Below are positions 1-8,063 of a DNA stretch of 32,330 nucleotides, in pieces (position 1 is the first letter of the stretch; every line of letters begins with the position of its first letter). Under the pieces are notes generated by a model. That model was not told where the DNA came from, did no database searches, and saw only the letters and a list, made by a program, of their open reading frames with translations. A program made the translations under genes and the position numbers. This DNA comes from CAIOSQ01 sp044359885 (GTDB taxonomy: Bacteria; Pseudomonadota; Alphaproteobacteria; CACIAM-22H2): assembly GCA_044359885.1 (NCBI GenBank), contig JBIKLI010000009.1, positions 1 through 32,330 of the forward strand, read 5' to 3'.

Positions 1-2535
1 GTTCCCCGTCACCGTCGTCGTCCCGGCCCCGATCCCGGCCGCAAGCGTCAGGTTCTGGCTGTTTCCGTCCAGAGCAGCGATCGTTACTGTGCCGCCGCCG
101 CTATCGAGCGTCGTGGCTCCGGTGAGCTTTACGTCGCCGAACCTCAACTGAGAGTTGGTCGAAGCGACTGAACCGAACAAATCCGAGCGACTTGGATTGG
201 TCGCGCCGCCAGCGGCCTGGAGGCCCCCGATGAAAGTGATGCTATCGGACGCCGCGTCACCAAGCGTCAGAGAACCGGTGTTGCTGAACGTCGTCGCGCC
301 CGCGATGCTGCTCGAAGCTCCCGTGAACGAGACGTTGTAGGCCTTGGCCGCCGTCGTCAGCCCCGTCGTCAGCGTCGTGTCGCCCTGGAACGCAATGGTC
401 CCGGTCGTGTTCTGCACATCCACCGTTCCAGCCTTCAGGGAAGCCGCGAAGGTCGTTCCGTTGGATGCCTCGATCGTGATCGAATCAAGCGCCTTGGTTG
501 CACCGACGTTGCCCGTGAAGCCGATGCTTCCGGATGCGTTCGCAATGATAAACTGCACACCAGTCGACGTATCCAAAGTGCTGGCGAACGATATGTTGCC
601 GCCTGTCGACTTCACGGTCGAACTGGTCGTCAAGGTCACCGCATTGCTGAACGTTATGTTTCCGGTCGACGTCACGTCGCCGCCCAGTTCGATACCTCCC
701 GTACCGGAGGTCAAAGTGACCGCACCGGTCGCTCCGCCGCCGATCGCGGCATTGGTCTTGATCTGACCAGCGGCATCGCCATTCGCGTCGAATGCCTTGC
801 CCGCGTGGAGTTGCAATGGAGCGTTGGTGGTCTGCACAGTGGCGTTGACCACCATGTGCCGACCGGCTTCGAGAGACACCGACGTTGCTGCAGCACCAAA
901 CGTCACGCCATCGGTGACCGTGAAGTCCCGCGATGCCTGGATGACGACAGCGCCAGTGAGGCCAGCGAGACCGGCCGGCGTGAAGGTCGCGTCGGTGTTC
1001 GTATCCAATCCAGCGTCGTCAAAGAGGATCCCGGTCGCGCCTAGATCGGCATCTTTGGTACCAGCGGCAAGGATTGTGATGTCCCGCGGGTCAAGCAGGA
1101 TCGTGCCGGCCTGCCCCGTCGCCGCCCGAACGTCCACCGCGCCGCGGTAAACCAGATATTCCTTCCCCGACACCTCCACAAAGCCGCCATCGCCGCTCTG
1201 TGCGCCGCCGCGGGCGGAGATGGAGCCGTAATAGCGGGTCGTGTTGTCGGACCAGACGATGACGGTGCCGCCATTGCCGGTCATGTCGGCGCTGGCGTCG
1301 ATCGTGGCGCCGGGAGCGACATAGGTCACGCGGGCGTTGGTCTCCGGGCCCTTGCCCTGGAAATTGCCGCCGACCAGGACCGTGCCGCCGCCGGCATTGC
1401 CGGTGGCGTCGATGCGCGCGGTGTCGAAGAGGCCGACGCGTTCGCCGAGCAGGGCCACCTGGCCGCCCTTGCCGTCGGCGGCGTTGCCCCGGGCGCTGAC
1501 CGTGCCGGTCTGGCGCGTGGTGCCGCGGGCCTTCGCGCGCACCGTGCCGCCGGTGGCGCCGTCGGCGCGCAGGGCGCCGCCGATCGCGACAGTCTCGCCA
1601 CCGATGTCGATGCGGCCGGCTGCCGCCTGGGCGCCACCCGAGGCCGAGACCTGGCCATCGGCGACGACGCCGCCGCCGACGGCCTGCAGCGCCACGCTGC
1701 CGGTCCGGCCCTCGGCCGTGTCGGCGTTGATCCGCCCGGTCTGGCGCACCACGTCCTCGACGAGGCCGCTGGCGGCATGGGCAGTCAGGACGACGCTGCC
1801 GCCCTGAGCCTCGATGACGCCGCTGTTGGTGACCAGGGCGGTCGCGCCGCCGGCGTTGCGCACGGCCTGGGTGACGTCGATCGAGAGCAGGCCATCGCCG
1901 GCGAGATCGAGCTTGAAGGTCTCGGCGCCGGCCAGCATCACCGTGCCCAGCCGGGCGTTGATCGTGCCGCTGTTGCGCACATTGGGGCCGACCAGGGCGG
2001 CGATGCCGCGATCGGCGACGGTGATGTCGCCATGGTTCTCGACGGTCGCCCCGGCCCGGGGCGCGCCGTCGAAATTCATGTTGCCGGCCATGAAATTCTG
2101 ATTGGTGATGTTGGCCGAGCTGGCGACAAGGGCGCCGACATTGACCTGCGATCCTGGGGTGAACACCACCCCGGACTGGTTGACGATGGCGACGCCGCCA
2201 TTGGCCGTGATCCGGCCGGCGATCAGCGATGGATCCGGGCCGACGACGCGATTGAGGGTCCAGGACTGGGCGGAGGGCTGCTGGAACTGGACGCTGTGCT
2301 GGCTGCCGACATTGAAGGATTGCCAGTCGATCGCCGCGCGGTTCGTCGACTGGACGATCGTCGTCTGGGCGCTGGTCTGACCGATCGTCGCGGTCCCGGA
2401 GACGACCTGACCGCCCGTCGGACGCGCCGTCACGGATTGCGCCGCCGCGCCCACGACCATGACCGGCATCAGCGCGGTCGTGGCGAGGAGGCAGGACAGA
2501 AGCGCCTGAGTTCCCGAGCGGTTCATCCCAACCAT
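1..2535 (-). CDS. Two-partner secretion exoprotein TpsA, filamentous haemagglutinin type (3' end off window)
   Basis: This is the N-terminal 845 codons of a large secreted surface protein; the frame is open to base 1, so the C-terminus is missing. A signal peptide (MNRSGTQALLSCLLATTALM, ending near AAAQ) is followed by a TPS secretion domain at about residues 35-300, with the typical NQSGVVFTPGSQVNVGALVAS stretch that replaces the NPNG-type motif of the family. Then come glycine-rich beta-helix repeats (GDGGFVEVSGKEYL, TILLDPRDITI), as seen in FhaB/HMW-like exoproteins. The protein would be exported by Sec and then secreted through the TpsB partner encoded just upstream. The ATG at 2535 has GGAG 8 bases upstream; the ATG at 2526 is an alternative. 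The part below about base 1000 looks poorer in GC than the N-terminal part. Adhesin, contact toxin or other function cannot be decided without the C-terminus. Confidence 0.88.
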   Translation of the reverse strand, partial: MVGMNRSGTQALLSCLLATTALMPVMVVGAAAQSVTARPTGGQVVSGTATIGQTSAQTTIVQSTNRAAIDWQSFNVGSQHSVQFQQPSAQSWTLNRVVGPDPSLIAGRITANGGVAIVNQSGVVFTPGSQVNVGALVASSANITNQNFMAGNMNFDGAPRAGATVENHGDITVADRGIAALVGPNVRNSGTINARLGTVMLAGAETFKLDLAGDGLLSIDVTQAVRNAGGATALVTNSGVIEAQGGSVVLTAHAASGLVEDVVRQTGRINADTAEGRTGSVALQAVGGGVVADGQVSASGGAQAAAGRIDIGGETVAIGGALRADGATGGTVRAKARGTTRQTGTVSARGNAADGKGGQVALLGERVGLFDTARIDATGNAGGGTVLVGGNFQGKGPETNARVTYVAPGATIDASADMTGNGGTVIVWSDNTTRYYGSISARGGAQSGDGGFVEVSGKEYLVYRGAVDVRAATGQAGTILLDPRDITILAAGTKDADLGATGILFDDAGLDTNTDATFTPAGLAGLTGAVVIQASRDFTVTDGVTFGAAATSVSLEAGRHMVVNATVQTTNAPLQLHAGKAFDANGDAAGQIKTNAAIGGGATGAVTLTSGTGGIELGGDVTSTGNITFSNAVTLTTSSTVKSTGGNISFASTLDTSTGVQFIIANASGSIGFTGNVGATKALDSITIEASNGTTFAASLKAGTVDVQNTTGTIAFQGDTTLTTGLTTAAKAYNVSFTGASSSIAGATTFSNTGSLTLGDAASDSITFIGGLQAAGGATNPSRSDLFGSVASTNSQLRFGDVKLTGATTLDSGGGTVTIAALDGNSQNLTLAAGIGAGTTTVTGN

Positions 2536-2688
2536 GTCCTAATCTCCATCTCGCGAAATGCCGTTCTTCACAGACGCAGTCATCTTGATGCAACGACGCC
2601 GCTTCGCTTCAAACCGAACCATCGCTGTTCCTGCCTGCCCGGTCCGGATCGCTGCGCGACCCGAGCCGACGCGGCCGGCCTTCCGCCA

Positions 2689-4422
2689 TCAATAGCGGAT
2701 GAGCGCCCTCGAAATGACGACGGTGTCGTCGAGCACCTCGGCCGCAGCGCCATCGGGGCGCCGCGTGATCCTGTTCGCCGCCTCCAGATCGAGCTGGACA
2801 TTCTCGCTGATCGTCAACCGCACGCCGCCGCCCCAGGAGGAGAGCCGACGATCGGCGTCGGTCTGGAGATTCTCGAAAGACCGGCCGATGTCGCGGAAAA
2901 CGTAAAGCTGGGTGCCGAGCTTGCCGCTGCCGAACGGGACCTGTACGGGCATGTCCGCCTGGATGTCGTATTGCAGTTCGACGGCGAAGCCGATGGCGTT
3001 GTCGCCGGTCACCTGCCCGGAATAGAAGCCGCGATTGAGCCGGCTGCCGCCGAGGAAGAATTTCTCGGATTGCGGCAGCACGTCGTTCGACCACTGACCA
3101 GCCACCAGACCCTGGACGTTGATCATGTGGTTGGCGACCGGGGACCAGATCGGTTGCAGACGCTGGATCTCGGCCGTCACCTTGGAGAACAGAAAGTCCT
3201 CGGCGCCGCTGCGACCGGTGGTCTGGTCGCCCGTGGTAGACGGGCCGAAGATGTCCAGGCCGCGATGCACGCGCAATTGCGCGAAGGTGGTCGCGGCCGG
3301 GAAGAAGGGGAGAATGTTCTCGAGGATCTGCGTTTCCGCGCCGATCCGCAGCGTGCGGACCTTGTCGAGGCTGGCGCGGGTCTCAGGCCCCCCGGCGGTG
3401 GTCGTCACCTCGGTGTTGAAGATGTCGACGGCGCCGTTGAGATAGAAATTGAACGGACGGCTGCGCACGACCGGGTAGGTCGCGCCGATGCCGCCGACCT
3501 GCGTTTCGCCCGTGTAGCCGATCGCGCGAAGGTCCCCCAGCGGACGCGTCTTGCCGGCGCCGACATAGCCGCGAACGCGCAGGCCCGAAGCGCCGAGGAA
3601 GAGTTCGCTCGAGAGCTGACCGAAATACTGCGAATTGTTGCGCGCCCCGAACACGGCGAGTTCGGTGCGCTCGCCCATCGCGGTCATCGAGTTGACGCCG
3701 CCGACCAGCAATCCCTGGAACGGACCGACGCGCTCGTAGCCCCGGTTGTCGAGGTTGAGATAGCCGCTATACGGCTTGCGCTCGACCTGGACGACGAGTT
3801 GGAGCGCGCCGGGTTCCGATTGCAGCGGCCTGACGGTCCCGCCGATCCGCATGCCCGGGACATCGGCCGAGAGCAGCAGCGCGCGCTCGAGCGCCGCCGC
3901 GCTGGCCGGCCGCTGGCCGACCAGTTTCTGGAGAAAGCCGAGGATCTGCGCGCCGGCCGGACCGATCGCCTCGCGATCGCCCTCGATTCGCACCTCGGCG
4001 ACGAAGCCCTCGACGACCGCAATGGTGAGCGCGGATTGCCGGTCGGGCAGTTGAGCGAGACCGACGCTGACCGAGACGAACGGATAGCCGGCGTCGCGAT
4101 AGGCGCGCAGCACGGCAAGCCGCGCCTCTTCGATCCGCGACTGCGGCACCGCCGCCGATGTGATGTCGCCGATGCGGCGAAGGAGTTCGGCTTCCGGCAG
4201 CGCCGTGTTGCCGCTGAACGCGACGCGGGCGATGCGGATCGGTGCGGCCTGGGCCGGCCCCCGCTGCTGCTCGATGATCGGCGCGCCCTGGATCGCTGGA
4301 CGAAGCTGAGGTGCCGTCTGCGGCGCCATCCGTTCGACCGGATTGGCGCTCGGTGGCGTCTGAGCGCTGGCCCAATGGCCGGCGCCAAGAATTGCCGCAG
4401 CAGCAAAAAGGATCGGCCGCAT
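2689..4422 (-). CDS. ShlB/FhaC/HecB family outer-membrane transporter (TpsB)
   Basis: This 577-residue protein is the outer-membrane pore that secretes the TpsA exoprotein encoded next to it. A signal peptide (MRPILFAAAAILGAGHWASA, then Q) is followed by a Pro/Gln-rich linker, a POTRA_2 domain at about residues 64-148 (RIARVAFSGNTALPEAEL...), a second POTRA-like segment to about 215, and a 16-strand-type beta barrel from about 225. The conserved L6-loop signature appears as LNRGFYSGQ, and the chain ends in an aromatic residue (RALIRY) as outer-membrane barrels do. The ATG at 4422 was chosen because it begins the signal peptide; the frame is open upstream to a TTG at 4482, which would bury that peptide. 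The tpsA start lies 153 bases downstream on the same strand, so the two are probably co-transcribed. Confidence 0.93.
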   Translation of the reverse strand: MRPILFAAAAILGAGHWASAQTPPSANPVERMAPQTAPQLRPAIQGAPIIEQQRGPAQAAPIRIARVAFSGNTALPEAELLRRIGDITSAAVPQSRIEEARLAVLRAYRDAGYPFVSVSVGLAQLPDRQSALTIAVVEGFVAEVRIEGDREAIGPAGAQILGFLQKLVGQRPASAAALERALLLSADVPGMRIGGTVRPLQSEPGALQLVVQVERKPYSGYLNLDNRGYERVGPFQGLLVGGVNSMTAMGERTELAVFGARNNSQYFGQLSSELFLGASGLRVRGYVGAGKTRPLGDLRAIGYTGETQVGGIGATYPVVRSRPFNFYLNGAVDIFNTEVTTTAGGPETRASLDKVRTLRIGAETQILENILPFFPAATTFAQLRVHRGLDIFGPSTTGDQTTGRSGAEDFLFSKVTAEIQRLQPIWSPVANHMINVQGLVAGQWSNDVLPQSEKFFLGGSRLNRGFYSGQVTGDNAIGFAVELQYDIQADMPVQVPFGSGKLGTQLYVFRDIGRSFENLQTDADRRLSSWGGGVRLTISENVQLDLEAANRITRRPDGAAAEVLDDTVVISRALIRY

Positions 4423-4451
4423 GATTTTTGTCCGCCCTATTAACCCGCGAC

Positions 4452-4482
4452 AAATAGGGGGCAAGTTTTCCTTTAAAGTCAA
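4452..4482 (-). promoter_or_regulatory. Candidate promoter of the tpsBA operon
   Basis: Read on the minus strand, TTGACT (4482-4477) is followed after 17 bases by CCCTAT (4459-4454), with CTATTT as an alternative -10 two bases further on. The stretch is clearly more AT-rich than its surroundings and lies 30-60 bases upstream of the TpsB start at 4422. This is a pattern match only. Confidence 0.4.
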
Positions 4483-4547
4483 TCGGAATCATGGTTCCGG
4501 CCCCGCGATGGCGACGGTGGCCGCGAACCTCAATCGTTCGATGGATG

Positions 4548-5240
4548 TCAGTCCGCGCGCTTCATCGCCGCCCCGAACCCGGCCAGGGGGATCGGGATCC
4601 CGATCTTCTGACCCGCGGTCTCGTAACGGATCTCCAGTTCGCCCGCCCGCGCCAGGCTTGCGGGATCGACACCGCGCGGCGCCAGCGCCACACAGCCGCC
4701 GGTCTGGCAAGTCTGGTAAGTGGCGCGTTGCGGTGCGCCACGATCGACCACGATCTCAGGCGGCGACAGCAGATTGACCCCCAGCGGGGTGGTCAGCAGG
4801 ATCCTCTGGTCGGCCCCCTCGCGCACCAGTTCGATCGCCAGCAGACGCTGCCCGTTCTCCCGGAACGCCTCGAAAATTACGTTGCATTGCATGAGGTTGC
4901 GGTTGTTTGCCGGGCTCTGGCAGACAACGCGCCAGCCACGGTCGAGCACCGCCAGACCCGACGCCGCCTGCGCCGGTGCCGGCGCGGCGGGCGGGGCCAC
5001 GGCGGGTGCGACCGCACTCTGGCCGGCGGCGGCAGGCTGGGTCTGGCCACCGCCCTGCGAGGCGCGCGCGGGCGATCGCGCCGGGGGCTGGGCCGGTGGG
5101 GCCTGGGTCTGCGCAGGCTGGCCGGTCGGCGCCGGGGGCGGCGGAACCTGCTGGCCGGTCGCCGGCGGCGCCAAGGCGGCGATCGAGGCAAAGGCGATGG
5201 CGAAAAGCGCGGTTCCCGTCCGGGGTGACGGCTTGCTCAT
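4548..5240 (-). CDS. IalB family (invasion-associated locus B) periplasmic protein
   Basis: This 230-residue protein has a signal peptide (MSKPSPRTGTALFAIAFASI...ATGQ), a long Pro/Gln/Ala-rich low-complexity segment (about residues 30-95) and a C-terminal IalB domain. The domain shows the usual signs: GWRVVCQ, a Cys in LMQCN, TTPLGVNLL, a C...GGC pair (CQTGGC) and an ending of the form IPIPLAGF. IalB domains occur widely in Alphaproteobacteria, often as exported proteins linked to stress or host contact; the biochemical role is not known. The start at 5240 has GAGG about 6 bases upstream; the frame is open further up but the signal peptide fixes this start. The SapC gene ends 29 bases upstream on the same strand. 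Confidence 0.88.
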   Translation of the reverse strand: MSKPSPRTGTALFAIAFASIAALAPPATGQQVPPPPAPTGQPAQTQAPPAQPPARSPARASQGGGQTQPAAAGQSAVAPAVAPPAAPAPAQAASGLAVLDRGWRVVCQSPANNRNLMQCNVIFEAFRENGQRLLAIELVREGADQRILLTTPLGVNLLSPPEIVVDRGAPQRATYQTCQTGGCVALAPRGVDPASLARAGELEIRYETAGQKIGIPIPLAGFGAAMKRAD

Positions 5241-5269
5241 GCTGACCCTCGGTGGACGCCTCTGACGTG

Positions 5270-6025
5270 TCATGGACGGCGACGGGCCGAGAGGCTCCGC
5301 CAGCGGCGCTGCGACGCGATGATGGCCAATGCCGCCGCCAGCATGCCGTTGTCGCGCCAATCCGCGAGGCGCCGGGACCGCAGCCGCGCCAATGCCTCGT
5401 GATCGATGCCGAGAAAGGACAGCGAGGCGTCGCGATCGGCCTCCGTCTCCTCGGTGAGCAATCCGGCCTCGGCCAGGGTACGACCGAAGGCGCGGGTCGC
5501 CGCCAGTTCCTGCTCGAAGCGAAGACAGAAGCCCATCGCATGACCGATCGCATCCGAGGTGCCGTCGGCGCGGAAGACCGGGTCGCCCTGTCCCGCGGCG
5601 AAGTGCCGGGCCGTCAGGTCCGCGGCCAGGACGAAATGTCCCGCTGCCGGCGTTCCGGACTGCGCAAGCAGGAATGGATAGCGCCTCAGCCAAGCCGGGA
5701 TATAGGGCCCCAGCCAGTTGCCGGACGGGTCGAGGAACAGGTTCTCGCCGCTGGCGAAGCCCAGCACCGCGACGGCGATCGGATCGCCGCCCTCGGCGCG
5801 GACCAGAGCCAGGGGACAGAACCGGGCGAGATGGACAAACTCCGACAGGACCACAGGCAGCGAATTGGTGCCGGCCGCGAAGGCGAAATCCGCCCCCGGC
5901 GCGAAGCGCAGCGACGCGTGCCGGTCGCGGTCGAGAACGCTGGCCGAGGCATAGAGCACGGGCAGCGTGCCGCGCAATTCGCGGTCCGGACCCGTCGCCG
6001 GTTTTGCTTCCGGTTTCGTCGCCAT
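5270..6025 (-). CDS. SapC family protein
   Basis: This 251-residue protein matches the SapC family: a compact start (LPVLYASASVLDRDRHASLRF is the N-terminal conserved region), the motif FVHLARFCPLAL near residue 65, then NLFLDPSGNWLGPYIPAWLRRYPF and a C-terminal helix-rich region. SapC was named after an S-layer-associated gene of Campylobacter; the function in Alphaproteobacteria is unproven. No signal peptide is visible, so it is probably cytoplasmic. It is followed 29 bases downstream by the IalB-family gene. Upstream lies the REP-like hairpin at 6072-6112, about 47 bases from the start codon, so the hairpin may sit in its promoter or leader. Confidence 0.85.
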   Translation of the reverse strand: MATKPEAKPATGPDRELRGTLPVLYASASVLDRDRHASLRFAPGADFAFAAGTNSLPVVLSEFVHLARFCPLALVRAEGGDPIAVAVLGFASGENLFLDPSGNWLGPYIPAWLRRYPFLLAQSGTPAAGHFVLAADLTARHFAAGQGDPVFRADGTSDAIGHAMGFCLRFEQELAATRAFGRTLAEAGLLTEETEADRDASLSFLGIDHEALARLRSRRLADWRDNGMLAAALAIIASQRRWRSLSARRRP

Positions 6026-6071
6026 TCGGTGCGCAGGCTATCGCCGCGATCCGACGGTCGCCACAAAAAAT

Positions 6072-6112
6072 CTCTCCAGCGCGGAAACCCTGAGGGTTCC
6101 TGCGCGGGAGAG
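6072..6112. repeat. REP-like palindrome, left of the RAYT remnant
   Basis: A symmetric 41-base inverted repeat centred on base 6092. Pairing runs from C6072/G6112 to T6091/A6093 with mismatches only at 6078/6106 and 6085/6099 and a G/T pair at 6083/6101. Its first arm begins TCTCCAGCGC (6073-6082), the same ten bases that begin the palindrome on the other side of the transposase. It lies between the SapC start and the transposase start, where REP elements recognised by RAYTs are expected. Confidence 0.8.
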
Positions 6113-6129
6113 GGGTTTGAGGAACAACC

Positions 6130-6817
6130 ATGCCGCGGCGGCCGAGGCTGATCCTGGCGGGGGCGCCGACGCATCTCGTCCAGCGTGGGGTGGACCGCCA
6201 ACCCTGATTCTTTGCGCCCGAGGACCGCGCCTTGTGTCTGGACCTTCTGGCCGAGCATGCGCAAGCCGCGCGGTGCGCGGTCCACGCCTTCGTCCTGATG
6301 ACCAACCATGTCCATCTGCTGATCACGCCCGAGACCGCGCAAGGCCCCTCGCGGCTGACATATCTGCTCGGCCAGCGCTATGTCCGCGCCGTCGACCGCG
6401 CCCATGGGCGCACCGGCACGCTGTGGGAAGGCCATTTCCGGTCGACGGTCGCCGCCGACGAGGCGCATGTCCTCGCCTGCTACCGCCATGTCGAACTCGA
6501 CCCGGTCCGCGCCGGCCTGGTCGAGGATCTCAGCGCCCATCCATGGTCCAGCTGCCGCGCCAATGCCGACAGCCTGGCACGCAAGATGCCTGCCCCGCAT
6601 CCCTGCTATCTCGCGCTGGGCCCGGACGACTCCAGCCGCCGCGCCGCCCATCGCGCGCTGTTCGAGACGGCCCTTCCGTCCGAGATCCGGTCGCGCATCC
6701 GCAGAGCCACGAACGCCAACGATACGCTTGGCGACGACCGGTTCCGCATCCAGGTGGAAGCGATGCTGGGACGGCGGATCGCGCCGCTGCAGCGGGGGCT
6801 GAAGAAGAAGGCACCAT
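6130..6817 (+). pseudogene. REP-associated tyrosine transposase (RAYT, Y1/IS200-like), interrupted by an in-frame stop
   Basis: The reading frame from ATG 6130 (GAGGA 7 bases upstream) encodes a RAYT of the Y1_Tnp superfamily: MPRRPRLILAGAPTHLVQRG at the start, the HUH motif in MTNHVHLL (from about 6298), GTLWEGHFRS, and the catalytic-tyrosine helix CYRHVELDPVRAGLV. Codon 26 is TGA (6205-6207); most relatives have Cys here (NRQ-x-CFF), so a TGC or TGT to TGA change is likely. The C-terminal Lys-rich tail ends near 6811 without a stop; the frame stays open into the facing DUF1185 gene, to 7026. A shorter product starting at an internal ATG such as 6298 would still hold the HUH and Tyr motifs but lack the N-terminal strand. 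Both flanks carry related palindromes. I treat it as a decayed gene, though the rest of the frame is well preserved. Confidence 0.85.
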
Positions 6818-6857
6818 TCTCCAGCGCTGAACCCTGGCCGGGTTTCAGCGCTGGAGA
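6818..6857. repeat. REP-like palindrome, right of the RAYT remnant
   Basis: A 40-base inverted repeat with a potential 20-pair stem (T6818/A6857 to G6837/C6838), broken only at 6832/6843, with one G/T pair at 6835/6840. It starts with TCTCCAGCGC like the left copy and shares the GAA...CCC core. It lies at the 3' end of the transposase frame and 6 bases beyond the stop codon of the facing DUF1185 gene, so it could also protect or end that transcript; there is no T-tract, so it is not a classical intrinsic terminator. Confidence 0.8.
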
Positions 6858-6863
6858 CGGATC

Positions 6864-7448
6864 TCAGCGCAGCCCGTCCTTGCCCTCGATCTGGTCCTTT
6901 GTGAGGCCGCCGATGCGTGGGCTGGGACGTCCGGAATCGGTGACGACGACCGCGACGAGGATCTCGTTGGCGCGCGGCGAGTCGTTCAGCCGGACTTCCA
7001 TCGCGTCGAAATGGCTGCGCACATAGGCGGCGTCCTTGTGCCCCAGCGGCACGTCGATCGTCGATCCGGGACCGCCCATCTTCTTGGCCGACGGGACCAG
7101 CGCCGCTCCCTTTTCGACCGCCGCGCGCAGCGGCTTGCCGAGGCGCGGATGAAGGATCGCCGCGGCATGCTCGAGTTCGCCGGCCTCGCCGACGATCGCC
7201 GCCTTGCCGTAGCTCTCGGCCTCCCCCGGCGCGACGCCCAGCGCCTCGACGGCGCGACGGCCGAGCAGGTCGCCCAGTTCCTCGCCGATCGCCATCAGCT
7301 CCTCGAGATCCGCCTCGAAGCGGCCGGCGCAGGGATTGGCGATCACCGCGACCGCGGCGGCGCGACGTGTCGGCGGCGACACCGCACGGCCCATCTCGGC
7401 ATGGGTCTCGTCGACGATCGTCGCGAGCTTGCGGATCCTCGCCTTCAT
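6864..7448 (-). CDS. DUF1185 / 'amino acid synthesis' family protein, copy 2
   Basis: This 194-residue protein belongs to the DUF1185 (AA_synth) family, which has solved structures but no proven enzyme activity. Visible family features are AVAVIANPCAGRF near the N-terminus, AAIVGEAGELEHAAA in the middle, VPSAKKMGGPGSTIDVPLGH, and the strand pair around HFDAMEV and ANEILVAVVVTDSGRP. It is a clear paralogue of the gene directly upstream (shared GELEH, VPSxKK, DVPxxH, HFxAMEV and a final GxDGLR). Its ATG overlaps the stop of that gene by 4 bases (ATGA), so the two are probably translated together and may form a hetero-oligomer. It is the last gene of the catabolic cluster. There is no signal peptide. 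A ring-opening or hydrolytic role is inference from context only. Confidence 0.85.
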   Translation of the reverse strand: MKARIRKLATIVDETHAEMGRAVSPPTRRAAAVAVIANPCAGRFEADLEELMAIGEELGDLLGRRAVEALGVAPGEAESYGKAAIVGEAGELEHAAAILHPRLGKPLRAAVEKGAALVPSAKKMGGPGSTIDVPLGHKDAAYVRSHFDAMEVRLNDSPRANEILVAVVVTDSGRPSPRIGGLTKDQIEGKDGLR

Positions 7449-8038
7449 CGCAGACCGTCCTCTCCCTTGATCTCGCTGGCGCGCAGGCCACCGACGCGGT
7501 CATGGACCCGCCCGCCGGTGCTCATGACCAGGATCAGCACCATCTCGTCTGCCCGCGGCGCGTCGCCGACGCCGACTTCCATGGCGTTGAAATGCCCGCG
7601 CACATAGCTGGCATTGATATGCGTCACCGGCACGTCGAGCCGGGCGCCGACCGGTCCGACCTTCTTCGTCGAGGGGACGATCGCCTTGGCCTTGCCCAGA
7701 AGGTCGCGCATCGCATAACCACCGGGCACATGCCAGAGCGCGCCATGCTCGAGTTCGCCGGCCGCGCCGACGATGGCGCCCTTGCCGAAACCCTCGATCG
7801 CGGCGAGATCGCCACCGGTCAGCGCCTTGGCCAGCCGCGTCGACATCTCCAGGCCGAGCGGTCGCAACTGCTCCATCATCGGCATGATGTCGGGGACATA
7901 CCGCCCCGCGAAGGGATTGCGGATGACCGCCGCGATCGCACCCAGCTTCAGCGGCCTGTCTGCCGGTGGGCCGCCCTCGTGGAACACCTCCTCCACGAAG
8001 ACCGCGAATTTCCTGACCTCGATGCCGTTGATGTCCAT
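7445..8038 (-). CDS. DUF1185 / 'amino acid synthesis' family protein, copy 1
   Basis: This 197-residue protein is the first of two tandem DUF1185 members. It shows AAVIRNPFAGRYV, GAIVGAAGELEHGAL, VPSTKKVGPVG, LDVPVTHINASYVRGHFNAMEV and the terminal GEDGLR shared with its neighbour. The ATG at 8038 follows a purine-rich stretch (AGGAGAGGCGGAGG); an upstream start at 8074 is possible but overlaps the UPF0280 stop. It sits 25 bases after UPF0280 and overlaps the second copy by 4 bases. Relatives often occur as such pairs near heterocycle- or amide-degrading genes. No catalytic residues can be assigned from sequence with confidence; the invariant Glu-His of GELEH and the Lys pair of VPSxKK are the obvious candidates. 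Confidence 0.85.
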   Translation of the reverse strand: MDINGIEVRKFAVFVEEVFHEGGPPADRPLKLGAIAAVIRNPFAGRYVPDIMPMMEQLRPLGLEMSTRLAKALTGGDLAAIEGFGKGAIVGAAGELEHGALWHVPGGYAMRDLLGKAKAIVPSTKKVGPVGARLDVPVTHINASYVRGHFNAMEVGVGDAPRADEMVLILVMSTGGRVHDRVGGLRASEIKGEDGLR

Positions 8039-8063
8039 GTCCTCCGCCTCTCCTGCCCGGCCC

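Noticed and set aside
1091..4443. Long open frames across the tps genes on both strands, for instance a minus frame of 500 codons (2593-1091) and a plus frame of 888 codons (1777-4443)
   Set aside because: They run antisense or out of frame with the clear TpsA/TpsB coding sequence, are rich in Arg/Gly/Asp and show no family motif; long false frames are normal in such GC-rich DNA.
4423..4482. TTG at 4482 as start of TpsB
   Set aside because: It would add 20 residues before a well-formed signal peptide that begins at the ATG at 4422.
6205..6207. TGA at the family's Cys position read as selenocysteine
   Set aside because: RAYTs are not known selenoproteins, no convincing SECIS-type hairpin follows the codon, and the 3' end of the gene is also damaged, so a nonsense change is simpler.
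6818..6857. The right palindrome as an intrinsic terminator of the catabolic operon
   Set aside because: No T-tract follows on the minus strand and its sequence matches the left REP-like palindrome, so a repeat origin explains it better.
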